This document shows, piece after piece, positions 12,301-21,092 of a stretch of DNA of 64,000 bases (within the stretch, counting starts at the first letter, position 1; every line of letters begins with the position of its first letter). A program made the translations under genes and the position numbers. This DNA comes from Archivesica marissinica (taxonomy: Eukaryota > Mollusca > Bivalvia > Venerida > Vesicomyidae), in NCBI GenBank assembly GCA_014843695.1, contig CM026395.1:48962557-49026556 (forward strand), read 5' to 3'. A model generated the notes under the pieces. The model did not search any database, was not told the DNA's origin, and saw nothing but the letters and a program-made list of their open reading frames with translations.

Positions 12301-15300
12301 TCGACGTGCATTGGCAAAAGAAGGTCATAAATTGCCAATAAATAACACAATCGTGATGAGTTTGGTGAACACATTCTACGATGAAATCTGTGAATTGATT
12401 CGATGTGAATTGAAAAGAAAAATTGAAAAGGGTCAGAGATTCAGCTTGTCTACAGACGAGTGGACCAGTGTTGCCAGCAGGCGTTATTTTAATGTGAATA
12501 TTCATGGCACAGACGAATTTGTATGCAACCTGGGGTTGGTCAGAATGTTGGGGTCCTTCACTTCAGAGAGGACATTAGAGTGTGTTAAGGAACATGTGGC
12601 AGAATTCGGGATCGATCTCGAGAAGCACTGTGTGGCTGTTACGGCAGATGGGGCTTCAGTTATGGTGAAATTTGGACGACTCTCCCCTATGGAATACCAA
12701 GGATGTTGGGCCCATGCACTTCATCTCGCTGTCTGCGATTTTCTCTATTCAGGAAAGTCAACCACACAAACCAGTGGCACTGACACTACAGAAGATGTGG
12801 AATTACCCAAACAGATGACGATGTTGCAGATGTTGAATTCATTGAAGACATCGAAGCAGATGAAGCTTTCAGCGGCGGAGATATAAAGTACGACAATGGA
12901 AACAACATTGGAATGTGATATATGTTCGGCCATCAAGCACGTTCGTGAAGATGTTAAACGCTTTAGGCGAAGCCCGAAAGATAATGAAGTTCTTCAAAAA
13001 CATGTGAAGTCTGAGATTGGGAAAGAGCTGAGGCTTTAGAATATTAGTCTTGTTTTGTTTGGAACTCCCGAATTCTCACCCAAAATGATGCCCAAACCAA
13101 GATTCGACAAATAATTTTCACGATCTAACAATTGTCCCAATTTCCCGGTTTCCCGGGATCTAACTGAAAAATTTCCCGGGATAAGGTTGTCCGGGATATA
13201 GACAAACCGATTCCAGCTTAATATCAGCTATTTCAAGCCAAATTTTGACCCTCGACTTATTGCTGAGGTGGACTTATGTCCAGTAATATATTATAATGTA
13301 AATGTGTTCCTGTTTTTCAGCATATCTGAAAGATCTCGAACGTCACAGTAGGACTCATACAGGGGATAAACCTTATAAATGCACAAGATGTAAGAAGGCG
13401 TTCTCACGCACGGACAAGCTAACCCTGCATATGAGATACCACCTGGATGATCGGGTGTTTAAATGCAACTTCTGTAAGCTTAAGACATTTGTTTATTACA
13501 TGTACTACAGTTTGTATTCTCCATGCATCGTTGGTAATTATTCAAGTGTATTATTTTATACAAAATTATTTTAGCTCGATTACGAAACAAGTTCTGACAA
13601 CTTATATTAATCACGTTCGAGACCTCAAAGTGGAATTTAATTGCTTTGCCTAATGGCACAATCGTAACGGCTACAGCGCGGTGTGAACTCTGTATTACAG
13701 TTTGAGTGTTCAAATATTATTTATTTAGCGGCCAAACTAAAGTTGTTTATCTGGAGTATGTTTAACAAAAGGAACCAGCAATGGTCACATATATATATAT
13801 ATATCTAAATTCATTACGGATAGAGCTTTGGAATTTGGAGTTGGTTGTTATTCCATACTGCTCAACAAGTCCACACGAATGCTCGAACCCAAGACCTTTC
13901 GCTTACAGGGCAAATGCACTACTGACTGAGTGTGTGTTTTACCTTTATTTATCGTCGCTACTGGTTGCCCATATGAGTGATGCCTCCTGAAGAGATTAGT
14001 CGTTTTAGATTTTTACTGAGCTAGCATGACCGTGTGTGTTTTACGTTTATTTTTCGTCGCTACCGGTTGCCCATATGAGCGACGCCTCCTGAAGAGATTA
14101 GTTATTTTAGATTTTGGAGGATAGTGCAATGATACAGACAGAGACCCATTCCAGAATCTCCTCTGGTTCTTTTACGTGCACGGTGTAAAGCAACGACACG
14201 AGACCTTGGTTTAACGTCCCATCTGAAAGACTGTTAATTTTATTAGGGTCAGACGGGGGATCGAACCTGCGATCCCTGGATTACCAGTCCAGCGTGTTAC
14301 CACTGGACTACAGATCCGTCTGTATAGCCTGACCACTTACATATGGTGACATACTTTCACACTAGATTGGAATTTTTTTACGAATTGTCAGGGATAGAGA
14401 ACAACATGAGTATACAGTTGTCAAATGGATGAGAAAAATATGCACACATTAATGATTTACCAGTAGTTCTAAAATAATAGTCCATAATAGGCAGACAATA
14501 TTTTAATGATCGTATGACATGTTTATTTTCGTTTCTAAGGTAACTATAGTGCAGTTGAGAATGGCAGTTTGAAGAAACACATGAAAATGCATCTTGATGA
14601 ACGTCCATACAGGTACTTGAACTATTATTCTGTCAAAATTACTGAAGCCAGAATTTTATGCGAAATAATTAGCTGGCCTTGAATTTGTATGACTAATGAC
14701 GGGAACTGAACACTTGCCTTGACTTTGTATAATTCATAAGATGTGACTAATGATGGGAACTGAACACTTGCCTTGACTTTGTATGATTCATAAGATGTGA
14801 CTAATGATGGGAACTGAACACTTGCCTTGACTTTGTATGATTCATAAGATGTGACTAATGATGGGAACTGAACACTTGCCTTGACTTTGTATGATTCATA
14901 AGATGTGACTAATGATGGGAACTGAACACTTGCCTTGACTTTGTATGATTCATAAGATGTGACTAATGATGGGAACTGAACACTTGCCTTGACTTTGTAT
15001 GATTCATAAGATGTGACTAATGATGGGAACTGAACACTGGCCGTGACTTTGTATGATTCATAAGATGTGACTAATGATGGGAACTGAACACTTGCCTTGA
15101 CTTTGTATGATTCATAAGATGTGACTAATGATGGGAACTGAACACTTGCCTTGACTTTGTATGATTCATAAGATGTGACTAATGATGGGAACTGAACACT
15201 TGCCTTGACTTTGTATGATTCATAAGATGTGACTAATGATGGGAACTGAATACTGGCCTTGACTTTGTATGATTCATAAGATGTGACCAATGGGAACTGA

Positions 15301-18300
15301 ACACTTGCCTTGACTTTGTATGATAAGATGTGACCAATGGGAACTGAACACTGGCCTTGACTTTGTATGATTCATAAGATGTGACCAATGGGAACTGAAT
15401 ACTGGCCTTGACTTTGTATGATTCATAAGATGTGACTAATGATGGGAACTGAACACTTGCCTTGACTTTGTATGATTCATAAGATGTGACCAATGGGAAC
15501 TGAATACTGGCCTTGACTTTGTATGATTCATAAGATGTGACTAATGATGGGAACTGAACACTTGCCTTGACTTTGTATAATTCATAAGATGTGACCAATG
15601 GGAACTGAACACTGGCCTTGACTTTGTATGATTCATAAGATGTGACTAATGATGGGAACTGAACACTTGCCTTGACTTTGTATGATTCATAAGATGTGAC
15701 CAATGGGAACTGAACATTTGACCCCTATTTGACCTCCTGGGTCATGCCCATTTTTATCACAGGTTCACTATCAATATCCGGCTAGCGATTCATGAGAAAA
15801 AGAATAATTAAGAATTTTTTTTTGGACATTGTAACAATTTTGCAATCCCCCACCTACCCAAGTATCATGACCATACATTGTGGCCCAATGGTTACTGAGG
15901 AGAAGAAAATATTCACGGACGATGACAGACGGACACGTTGTGGTAACAATACATTACATGAGCTTTGCTAGGGTGATCTCAAAAAAAGGATCACCCTACC
16001 TAAAAAGTGAAAACATATCGTTTTATCTTTATTTTCTGAACAGCTTAGTTTATACCAATTTACTTTAGCTCGATTGCGAAACAAGTTCTTACAACTTATA
16101 TTAATCACTCTCGAGACCCTAATCCTGATGGAATACATCGCCACGAGGGAGAGAGAAGAGGCAACATGGAATTTAAATGCCTTGCCTAAGGGCACAATCG
16201 TAACGGCTCCAGCGGGGCTCGGACTCCGAACCTTTCTGAACAGCTTAGCCCAAATCTATTGATAACTATTTTTCAAGATTTTGACCAACAGAGAGGAAAT
16301 CCTCTAAACAGAGAAGCAGCATTCACAGTCCTGAGTGTATCATGCAACTACATGATATCTCTTTTATTCAACCATGTTTTTTCTTCCAATAATGCATTTT
16401 CATCACATAAGCTGGTATACTGACATCGTTATTGCATTTCCCTCTATGAACGTATATACCCTGTTCAAGCTTGTATCCATTTTTGTATGAATTTTCTCAC
16501 TAATGAGATCGCACCGACACGAAACCTCAGTTTATAGTCCCATCTGAAAGACTGTTAATTTTATTAGGGTCAGACGGGGGAATGAACCTGCGATCCCTGA
16601 ATTACCAGTCCAGCGTGTTACCACTGGGCTATAGATCTATATTGAATCAAACAAACAGGTCCTCTTTGTACCAATACCATAAATATACTGCATTGACATG
16701 AGCCGTAAGCTATTGTACCAATACCTTAAATATACTGCATTGACATGAGCCGTAAGCTATTGTACCAATACCTTAAATATACTGCATTGACATGAGCCGT
16801 AAGCTATTGTACCAATACCTTAAATAAACTGCATTGACATGAGCCGTAAGCTATTGTACCAATACCTTAAATATACTGCATTGACATGAGCCATAAGCTA
16901 TTGTACCAATACCTTAAATATACTGCATTGACATGAGCCGTAAGCTATTGTACCAATACCTTAAATATACTGCATTGACATGAGCCGTAAGCTATTGTAC
17001 CAATACCTTAAATGTACTGCATTGACATGAGCCGTAAGCTATTGTACCAATACCTTAAATATACTGCATTGACATGAGCCGTAAGCTATTGTACCAATAC
17101 CTTAAATAAACTGCATTGACATGAGCCGTAAGCTATTGTACCAATACCTTAAATATACTGCATTGACATGAGCCGTAAGCTATTGTACCAATACCTTAAA
17201 TATACTGCATTGACATGAGCCGTAAGCTATTGTACCAATACCTTAAATGTACTGCATTGACATGAGCCGTAAGCTATTGTACCAATACCTTAAATATACT
17301 GCATTGACATGAGCCGTATGCTATTGTACCAATACCGTAAATATACTGCATTGACATGAGCCGTAAGCTATTGTACCAATACCGTAAATATACTGCATTG
17401 ACATGAGCCATAAGCTATTGTGCCAATACCGTAAATATACTGCATTGACATGAGCCGTAAGCTATTGTGCCAATACCGTAAATATACTGCATTGACATGA
17501 GCCGTAAGCTATTGTGCCAAATTCCCCCAAAAAACCGTTGCACACAATTACCGGACATAAACATGAAGTAACAGAAAGAAACTCAAGTAAGCTTTATATT
17601 TTCAGTTGCCAGGTGTGTACGTACAAATCTCGATCGTCGAGTCAGCTCCAAATTCATCTGCGAATTCACACAGGCGATAGACCGTACGGTTGTAAAATAT
17701 GCGAAGCCGTGTTCAAAGTAAGCTCCGACCTGCATCGCCACGTCAGGATTCATACCGGGGAGAAACCATTCAGATGTGAAATAGAGAATTGCTCGTATAC
17801 GTGTGCCGTTAAAAGTGAGTACAGTTTTATCAAAATTCTATTTTGTGTTGATTTTACTCCTGTCGTTTTAATCCATATTTGTGTTTCATTGTATTAACTT
17901 GATACAATATTCGCCAATGCTGTACCAAAACATGTATTTCTTTCACCAATTTTTAAAAATTGAATCAATTTGATGAACTGTTTTGTTGGCAAGTGCTTAA
18001 TTATATCACCAATTTGATGACAAGGATGAATGACAGTTGATAATTATACAAAAAGAAATGCATTTGGAAATTATTTTTTTTCCTCTTTATTATGACCTCC
18101 GTGGTCGAGTGGTTAAGGTCGCCGACTTGTATACCACTGTAACCTATCATCTCTGATGGTCACGGGTTCGAGCCCCGCTCAGGCCGTGTCTCATTTATAT
18201 GAAAAAGTTGGCAGTTTCTTACGGAGGTTGGTGCACCCAAGTACTGGTTAACCGCTGGAGCCTGCCCAGGAAAGGTGTTGTTAGGTAAACTGCCCGCCGG

Positions 18301-20935
18301 CGATATAGCCCGAAATGGTGCTGATGCAGGCGTAACACCCGAAATATAACATAAAAATAACATTCTTTATTAGGAAATCTCATCAATTCTTCTTTAAATG
18401 ATGGTAGAGTTTACAAATTCACGTAATTTTTCCTTTTTTTCAAAATTAATTTATAACAACCTCCTCCTGAAAAAATTAAATCTCCATCATATGGCTCAAA
18501 TGAATTGATAAGTATGGCTGGGTTATGCACCCTCCAAATGAATTTATAAGTATGGCTGGGTTATGCACCCTCCAAATGAATTGATAAGTATGGCTGGGTT
18601 ATGCACCCTCCAAATGAATTGATAAGTATGGCTGGGTTATGCACCCTCCAAATGAATTGATAAGTATGGCTGGGTTATACACCCTCCAAATGAATTGATA
18701 AGTATGGCTGGGTTATGCACCCTCCAAATGAATTGATAAGTATGGCTGGGTTATGCACCCTCCAAATGAATTGATAAGTATGGCTGGGTTATGCACCCTC
18801 CAAATGAATTGATAAGTATGGCTGGGTTATACACCCTCCAAATGAATTGATAAGTATGGCTGGGTTATGCACCCTCCAAATGAATTGATAAGTATGGCTG
18901 GGTTATGCACCCTCCAAATGAATTGATAAGTATGAGTGGGTTATGCACCCTCCAAATGAATTGATAAGTATGAGTGGGTTATGCACCCTCCAAATGAATT
19001 GATAAGTATGGCTGGGTTATGCACCCTCCAAATGAATTGATAAGTATGAGTGGGTTATGCACCCTCCAAATGAATTGATAAGTATGGCTGGGTTATGCAC
19101 CCTCCAAATGAATTGATAAGTATGAGTGGGTTATGCACCCTCCAAATGAATTGATAAGTATGGGTGGGTTATGCACCCTCCAAATGAATTGATAAGTATG
19201 AGTGGGTTATGCACCCTCCAAATGAATTGATAAGTCTGAGTGGGTTATGCACCCTCCAAATGTCCACCCGAAATATTGTCATCAACAGTTATTATTTTCA
19301 GGTAATCTAAAAAGTCATTATCAGACACATCACAGTCAGGTATTGGAGCATAAATGTACAACGTGTGACTTTGCGACCTCCAGCAGAAGAGCTTTGTTTG
19401 AACACAGGAAGACACACGAGTCCATCCCAGAACTCACGTGCAGTATCTGCGAATATCAGTGTTCCAATAAAAGTGCTCTGCGAAACCATTTACGCATTCA
19501 TAGTGACGCCGATCCATTCGAATGTACTTACTGCGAGTACAAGGCGGTGCAGTTGGGAAATGTCCAGGCGCATATGGTGCGTAAACATCCAAACATGATT
19601 CCGAAGAAATTGAATAGAAAACGATGGAGCAAAATTAATAAAAACCAAATTTCAATTAAGATGAAAGATATTGCAGCAGATGCCGAAAACATTGAAACGA
19701 AACGTTCTGTGAAGAAAAGTAAACTTCAACCAAAATGTCTGCAGAATTTTAAATGTGATCGATGCCCGGCAGCATTTGTGCGAGAGGATTCGTTGAAATG
19801 TCACTTGAAACAGCATCATGACAGTAGTTTGTCGACGGCATACACTGTCCTAAAACTTCAGCAACCTGTGATTAATACGCCAAACAGCCAACCTCCGAAC
19901 TTGGAATCTGCTGCAGCTGTATCCGTTTCTGAGCACTCAAACCATGATGTATCTACGGATAAAAGAAATTCTTTGCATTCTATAGTGCCTGAAAATCAAG
20001 CTTTACATTTACAGGAAACAAGAGAAAATCTAGCTACAGTTCAAGGTCAGGCAATATCGGGTCAAAGTCAATTGATTCCGAGCCAATCTGTTACTTTGGG
20101 TATTAATGATATTCTTATGGCAGCGGGAATGTCAGGGTTAAGTTCAGCTGGCAACTCGCCAACATCCAAGCTGCAGACGACTGGTGACATAGTAGCGCAA
20201 GATCTATCATTAAACAGTGGTGCTGGGGAAACCAGTGATGCAGATTCAAGTGAAACAGTCCAGAGTCCTGGTAACCAGGGGCTAACAACTGCAGTGATTG
20301 GTCAGTCGCAAAATGATGTGCCAGCTGTTCAGGTGATGCAAAATATCTCATTACCTTACATAAGATTACCAAACGGACAAGTACTGATCCTCACCGGTCA
20401 AACATCGATGAATCAAATTATTACTCAGCCTGATGGACCTATACAATGTGACTCTGGTTTAATTCCAAACGCAGTAGATATGCATTCACAACTTTTATCC
20501 CAACCCATTGATACTCAGCAGCAGATAGTTCAATGTGCAGCAGATTCAACCGTTACCACTCCACCACCCCAGATTTCAGCTCCACAATCACAGGGTACAA
20601 TATTAACACAACCTGGTGCAATAACGGCTCAAGATGGTGCACTGACTCAACAACAAGGGGCTATACCGATACAGATTATTCTTCCAAGCGACTCTCAGCA
20701 AGCAGTGCCCATTGTTTCTCAGTTGCTGAACAGTGTGATGAACAGGAGTTCCAGTGAAGGGGGTCAGAATCAGGGGTCTGTGATGTTGCAGGGAATCGAT
20801 TCAGTTTCAGATCATGTTCAAAACTTTGTACTTCAGATTCCCACGCAGTCTGGCATGTCGAGAGATTCTTCCGGAAATCTTACTGAAAGTCAAAGCTTTG
20901 TGCTACAAATTCCAGGATCATCCAGTTTTAATTGA
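2..20935 (+). CDS. ZFP64: ZFP64-like C2H2 zinc-finger transcription factor (3' part, six exons)
   Basis: Joined exons 2-335, 10968-11045, 13321-13473, 14540-14612, 17606-17814 and 19302-20935 give 826 codons plus stop with consistent phases and GT-AG introns; the 5' end lies left of the window. Ten C2H2 fingers are visible at about residues 126-150, 156-178, 184-206, 212-234, 240-262, 268-292, 299-321, 327-349, 355-378 and 432-455. Most linkers are TG(D/E)(K/R)P-like. Finger order and internal wording ([38 protein letters not shown]) match what I recall of vertebrate ZFP64. Residues 456-826 are a Gln/Ser/Thr-rich, finger-free tail, plausibly for transactivation. Family knowledge: nuclear DNA-binding regulator, linked in vertebrates to MLL promoter activation and Notch co-activation. 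The assignment rests on remembered family sequence, not a search; another poly-zinc-finger paralogue is the alternative. Confidence 0.82.
336..613 (+). other. Intron 1, 5' part, no recognised feature
   Basis: Begins with donor GTAAGT. AT-rich sequence without an ORF, repeat or RNA gene that I can recognise. Confidence 0.5.
626..917 (+). mobile_element. SINE family A, full-length copy with 12-bp TSD
   Basis: A tRNA-like head has an A box around TAGTCCAGTGG and a B box GGTTCGATCCC. A unique body follows, then a tail containing GTCGCTCATATGGGCAACC and ending in an AC-rich run. The copy is flanked by perfect 12-bp direct repeats TAATTCTACAAC (614-625 and 918-929), the mark of target-primed insertion. 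Other copies lie at 10596, 14032, 16505 and 49005. It sits in intron 1 of the ZFP64-like gene. Confidence 0.85.
1018..1352. repeat. 37-bp minisatellite, about 9 copies
   Basis: Tandem 37-bp units centred on the palindrome ACATATGT, with TTCGATTATATTACAGA before it and CTTCGTTTGAAT after. Variants differ by one or two substitutions (ACAGAC/ACAAAC, CTTCG/CTTTG). Confidence 0.92.
1539..1788. repeat. 16-bp minisatellite, about 15 copies
   Basis: Near-perfect tandem units CATATAGTGACGGTTG; one unit reads TAGAGA instead of TAGTGA. The - strand reads open in several frames through the array, but this is repeat periodicity and not a gene. Confidence 0.93.
1968..2172 (+). mobile_element. SINE family D copy
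   Basis: A tRNA-like head (TGGTAGCGCATCCGCTTCAG with B-like box GAGTTCAAGTCCC) is followed by CCTCTTCTCTCCCTC, GATGGATTCCATCAGGAATG and a terminal AGCTAAAATA-like segment. The same order recurs at 29315-29530 (+) and inverted at 13573, 16065 and 21335. Confidence 0.72.
2173..2465 (+). other. Intron 1 stretch, no recognised feature
   Basis: No ORF or repeat recognised. It contains a C-rich patch (CACCCCGCCCTGCCCCGCCC, about 2369-2388) followed by a T-run. Confidence 0.45.
2466..2706 (-). mobile_element. SINE family B copy (inverted)
   Basis: Read on the - strand: tRNA-like head CCTCCGTGGTCGAGTGGTTA, B box near GGGTTTGAGCCCC, then AAAAGTTGGCAGTTTCTTAC, the core TACTGG..TATCCGC..GCCTGCCCAGGAA, and a 3' tail with GTCGCTCAAATAGGCAA. 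Related copies lie at 18091, 38098, 38386 and 48737. Confidence 0.82.
2815..2893. repeat. 24-bp tandem repeat, about 3 copies
   Basis: Three exact units containing GTGGGTTATACATATATCTA, separated by ATTA. Confidence 0.85.
3058..3275 (+). mobile_element. SINE family C copy
   Basis: The tRNA-like head is CGTCCGTGGTCCAGTGGTAG with B box GGGTTTGATACTC. The core TACTGGTTAATCGCTTAGG..GCCTGCCCAGGAAAAC follows, then the 3' tail GGTCCCCGAGAGGGGTTTGA and an (ACAT)n run. The tail matches the 3' end of the LINE at 39731-42030. Other copies are at 20967 (+) and 52668 (-). Confidence 0.83.
3408..10066. repeat. Giant 18/23-bp minisatellite in intron 1 (contains 1-kb gap)
   Basis: Hundreds of tandem units built on AATAAATAGTTAAATGCA, in two length classes: a short form that repeats directly and a longer form with an extra (G/A)TAGA. 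Short and long units are interspersed irregularly. Rare private variants include GTAGTTCTGAAATAAA at about 8808, 9720 and 10031. The array is interrupted by 1000 N at 6585-7584, so its true length is unknown. Confidence 0.95.
6585..7584. other. Assembly gap (1000 N)
   Basis: Exactly 1000 N inside the intron-1 minisatellite; a fixed-size scaffold gap. Reading frames across it are meaningless. Confidence 0.99.
10067..10439 (+). other. Intron 1 3' stretch, no recognised feature
   Basis: AT-rich unique sequence between the giant minisatellite and a TTAA-flanked MITE; no ORF or RNA gene recognised. Confidence 0.45.
10444..10911. mobile_element. TTAA-flanked MITE split by a SINE
   Basis: The left end AACTTTGCATGCTGGGTAAA follows TTAA (10440-10443); the right end GCTAGCGTGCAAAGAG precedes TTAA (10912-10915). 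The ends form imperfect terminal inverted repeats (TIRs). SINE A sits inside (10596-10883). A second copy without the SINE is at 25441-25585 and a right-truncated one at about 28905. TTAA target duplications are typical of piggyBac and Kolobok-type elements; no transposase is present. Confidence 0.7.
10596..10883 (-). mobile_element. SINE family A copy (inverted), 12-bp TSD
   Basis: Full copy on the - strand with head CGGATCTGTAGTCCAGTGG and tail GTCGCTCATATGGGCAACCGG. Flanking 12-bp repeats GTTATTGTCACT (10584-10595) and GTTATTTTCACT (10884-10895) differ at one base. It lies in intron 1, about 85 bases upstream of the exon at 10968 and inserted into the TTAA-flanked MITE. Confidence 0.85.
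10968..11045 (+). CDS. ZFP64: ZFP64-like exon, start of zinc finger 1
   Basis: The acceptor TTTTTAG precedes 10968 and the donor GTATAT follows 11045. It encodes a Lys/Pro-rich linker, then the cysteine half of finger 1 (FRCKFDNC, a C-x4-C finger). The finger is split by intron 2 and finishes in the next exon. Confidence 0.85.
11046..11609 (+). other. Intron 2 5' stretch, no recognised gene
   Basis: Unique AT-rich intron sequence. The string CCCTCGACTTAT at about 11590 recurs at about 13251 on the other side of the hAT element, so the hAT may have inserted into an older repeat. Confidence 0.45.
11618..13211 (+). mobile_element. hAT-superfamily transposon, internally deleted, 8-bp TSD
   Basis: Bounded by a perfect 8-bp duplication TCCAGCTT (11610-11617 and 13212-13219), the usual hAT length. 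The left end starts AGGGTTTCTTCCCGGG; the right end read inward starts ATCGGTTTGTCTATATCCCG. Both ends carry several TTCCCGGGAT subterminal motifs in opposite orientations. It encodes an N-terminal transposase remnant (11918-13039). The element lies in intron 2 of the ZFP64-like gene in the same orientation. Confidence 0.85.
11918..13039 (+). pseudogene. hAT transposase remnant with BED finger
   Basis: ATG at 11918 opens a 322-codon frame. A BED-type zinc finger lies at C20, C23, H40 and H45. RNase H-like landmarks follow: STDEWTS (first catalytic Asp), TADGAS (second Asp) and [10 protein letters not shown]. After about 12800 the natural reading appears to shift frame into an acidic linker ([19 protein letters not shown]), and further homology ([15 protein letters not shown]...[14 protein letters not shown]) ends at a stop at 13039. 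The catalytic Glu and C-terminal dimerisation region of an intact hAT transposase (typically about 600 residues or more) are missing. Family knowledge: cut-and-paste DNA transposition. This copy should be inactive; a BED-hAT domesticated gene is unlikely given the frameshift and flanking TSD. Confidence 0.85.
13321..13473 (+). CDS. ZFP64: ZFP64-like exon, fingers 1-3
   Basis: It follows acceptor TTTTTCAG and ends at donor GTAAGC. It completes finger 1 (LERHSRTH), carries finger 2 (YKCTRC...HMRYH) and begins finger 3 (FKCNF), whose second Cys codon is split T|GT by intron 3. The linker TGDKP joins fingers 1 and 2. Confidence 0.88.
13573..13686 (-). mobile_element. SINE family D fragment (inverted)
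   Basis: Reads TTAGCTCGATTACGAAACAA, then ATTAATCACG..GAGACCTC, TTGCTTTGCCTAATGGCACA and ATCGTAACGGCT. This is the inverted body and partial head of family D with an internal deletion. In intron 3, about 100 bases after the donor. Confidence 0.65.
13930..14016 (-). mobile_element. SINE family A 3' fragment
   Basis: Only the tail region (rc of GGGCAACCAGTAGCGACGAT, then AGGAGGCATCACTCATAT) is present. It is a 5'-truncated copy directly upstream of a full copy in the same orientation. Confidence 0.7.
14032..14324 (-). mobile_element. SINE family A full copy (inverted), 10-bp TSD
   Basis: Complete head, body and tail on the - strand, flanked by TAGCATGACC (14022-14031) and TAGCCTGACC (14325-14334). 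In intron 3, about 215 bases before the exon at 14540. Confidence 0.85.
14540..14612 (+). CDS. ZFP64: ZFP64-like exon, finger 3
   Basis: A 73-base exon between acceptor TTTCTAAG and donor GTACTT. It supplies the second Cys and the His half of finger 3 (LKKHMKMH), then linker LDERPY. It is too short to stand out as an ORF, but phases 1 and 2 match both neighbours and restore a full C2H2 finger, which supports the model. A 54-bp minisatellite starts about 75 bases after the donor. Confidence 0.85.
14689..15712. repeat. 54/51-bp minisatellite in intron 4, about 19 copies
   Basis: Units contain GACTAATGATGGGAACTGAA, then CACTTGCCTTGACTTTGTAT and GATTCATAAGAT. A 51-bp variant lacks three bases (GACCAATGGG). 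Both lengths are multiples of three, so the - strand reads open for hundreds of codons without being a gene. The array starts about 75 bases after the donor at 14613. Confidence 0.93.
15713..16060 (+). other. Intron 4 stretch, no recognised feature
   Basis: Unique sequence between the 54-bp array and a SINE D fragment; no gene recognised. Confidence 0.45.
16062..16216 (-). mobile_element. SINE family D copy (inverted)
   Basis: Inverted family-D body: TTAGCTCGATTGCGAAACAA, ATTAATCACTCTCGAGACC, CCTGATGGAATACATCGCC, then GAATTTAAATGCCTTGCCTA and ATCGTAACGGCTCC. The CT-rich segment appears as GAGGGAGAGAGAAGAGG. Confidence 0.72.
16505..16645 (-). mobile_element. SINE family A head fragment (inverted)
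   Basis: Contains the inverted head (CCAGTCCAGCGTGTTACCAC) and adjacent body (TTAATTTTATTAGGGTCAGA); the 3' tail is absent. In intron 4. Confidence 0.75.
16657..17521. repeat. 47-bp minisatellite in intron 4, about 18 copies
   Basis: Units contain GTACCAATACCTTAAATATA, CTGCATTGACATGAGCCGTA and AGCTATT, with sporadic single-base variants. Variant CCGTAAATA dominates the last five units, so the array is polarised. It ends about 85 bases before the acceptor of the 17606 exon. Confidence 0.93.
17606..17814 (+). CDS. ZFP64: ZFP64-like exon, fingers 4-6
   Basis: It follows acceptor TATTTTCAG and ends at donor GTGAGT. It encodes finger 4 (CQVC...HLRIH), finger 5 (CKIC...HVRIH) and the first part of finger 6 (CEIENC, a C-x4-C finger). 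Linkers TGDRP and TGEKP are canonical. A 47-bp minisatellite ends about 85 bases upstream of the acceptor. Confidence 0.9.
18091..18308 (+). mobile_element. SINE family B copy
   Basis: Head GACCTCCGTGGTCGAGTGG with B box GGGTTCGAGCCCC, body AAAAGTTGGCAGTTTCTTAC, core GTACTGGTTAACCGCTGGAG and GCCTGCCCAGGAAAGG. The tail is degenerate after CTGCCCGCCGGC. In intron 5 of the ZFP64-like gene. The tRNA-like head is not a functional tRNA gene: the body continues straight into the SINE. Confidence 0.85.
18490..19263. repeat. 38-bp minisatellite in intron 5, about 20 copies
   Basis: Units contain TCCAAATGAATTGATAAGTA and TGGCTGGGTTATGCACCC. The variant TGAGTGGG replaces TGGCTGGG mainly toward the 3' end. 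The array stops about 40 bases before the splice acceptor at 19302, so it may overlap the branch-point region. Confidence 0.94.
19302..20935 (+). CDS. ZFP64: ZFP64-like terminal coding exon, fingers 6-10 and tail
   Basis: The acceptor ATTATTTTCAG lies at 19291-19301, only about 40 bases after a 38-bp minisatellite; stop TGA is at 20933-20935. It completes finger 6 ([10 protein letters not shown]), carries fingers 7-9, a basic linker, finger 10 (CDRC...HLKQHH) and about 370 residues of low-complexity tail rich in Gln, Ser and Thr. The tail ends in two copies of the hexapeptide FVLQIP about 24 residues apart. Upstream in-frame codons back to 19247 lie in the repeat and acceptor tract and are not coding. 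No confident polyadenylation signal was assigned. Confidence 0.9.
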
Positions 20936-20966
20936 TTGTACACTATGGTATGTGCAGCCTCATTTT

Positions 20967-21092
20967 GTTGTGACATCTGTGGTCCAGCATTGGATTTGGA
21001 ACCGAGAGGTCCCGGTTTGATACTAGTCATGTATTACTGGTTAACCACTTAGGTTGGCTAAGCCTGCCCAGGAAAACATGGACATCGTTGGA
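20967..21092 (+). mobile_element. SINE family C copy in the presumed 3' UTR
   Basis: Partial head TCTGTGGTCCAGCATTGG, B box CCCGGTTTGATACTAG, a shortened middle, then core TACTGGTTAACCACTTAGG and GCCTGCCCAGGAAAACATGG. It starts about 30 bases after the ZFP64-like stop codon in sense orientation. Confidence 0.75.

Noticed and set aside
11918..12886. Domesticated BED-zinc-finger host gene
   Set aside because: It lies within an element with hAT ends and a perfect 8-bp target duplication, lacks the C-terminal half and appears frameshifted.
13302..13574. Unspliced 90-residue zinc-finger protein
   Set aside because: The ORF reads through donor GTAAGC at 13474; the zinc-finger part is an internal exon of the ZFP64-like gene.
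14625..15703. Long - strand ORFs with a repeated ~18-residue peptide
   Set aside because: They arise from the 54/51-bp intronic minisatellite, whose period is divisible by three; no start, splice or conservation evidence.
19247..19301. Start of the terminal ORF at the first ATG-like codon
   Set aside because: These codons lie in the minisatellite edge and splice acceptor tract; exon 6 starts at 19302.
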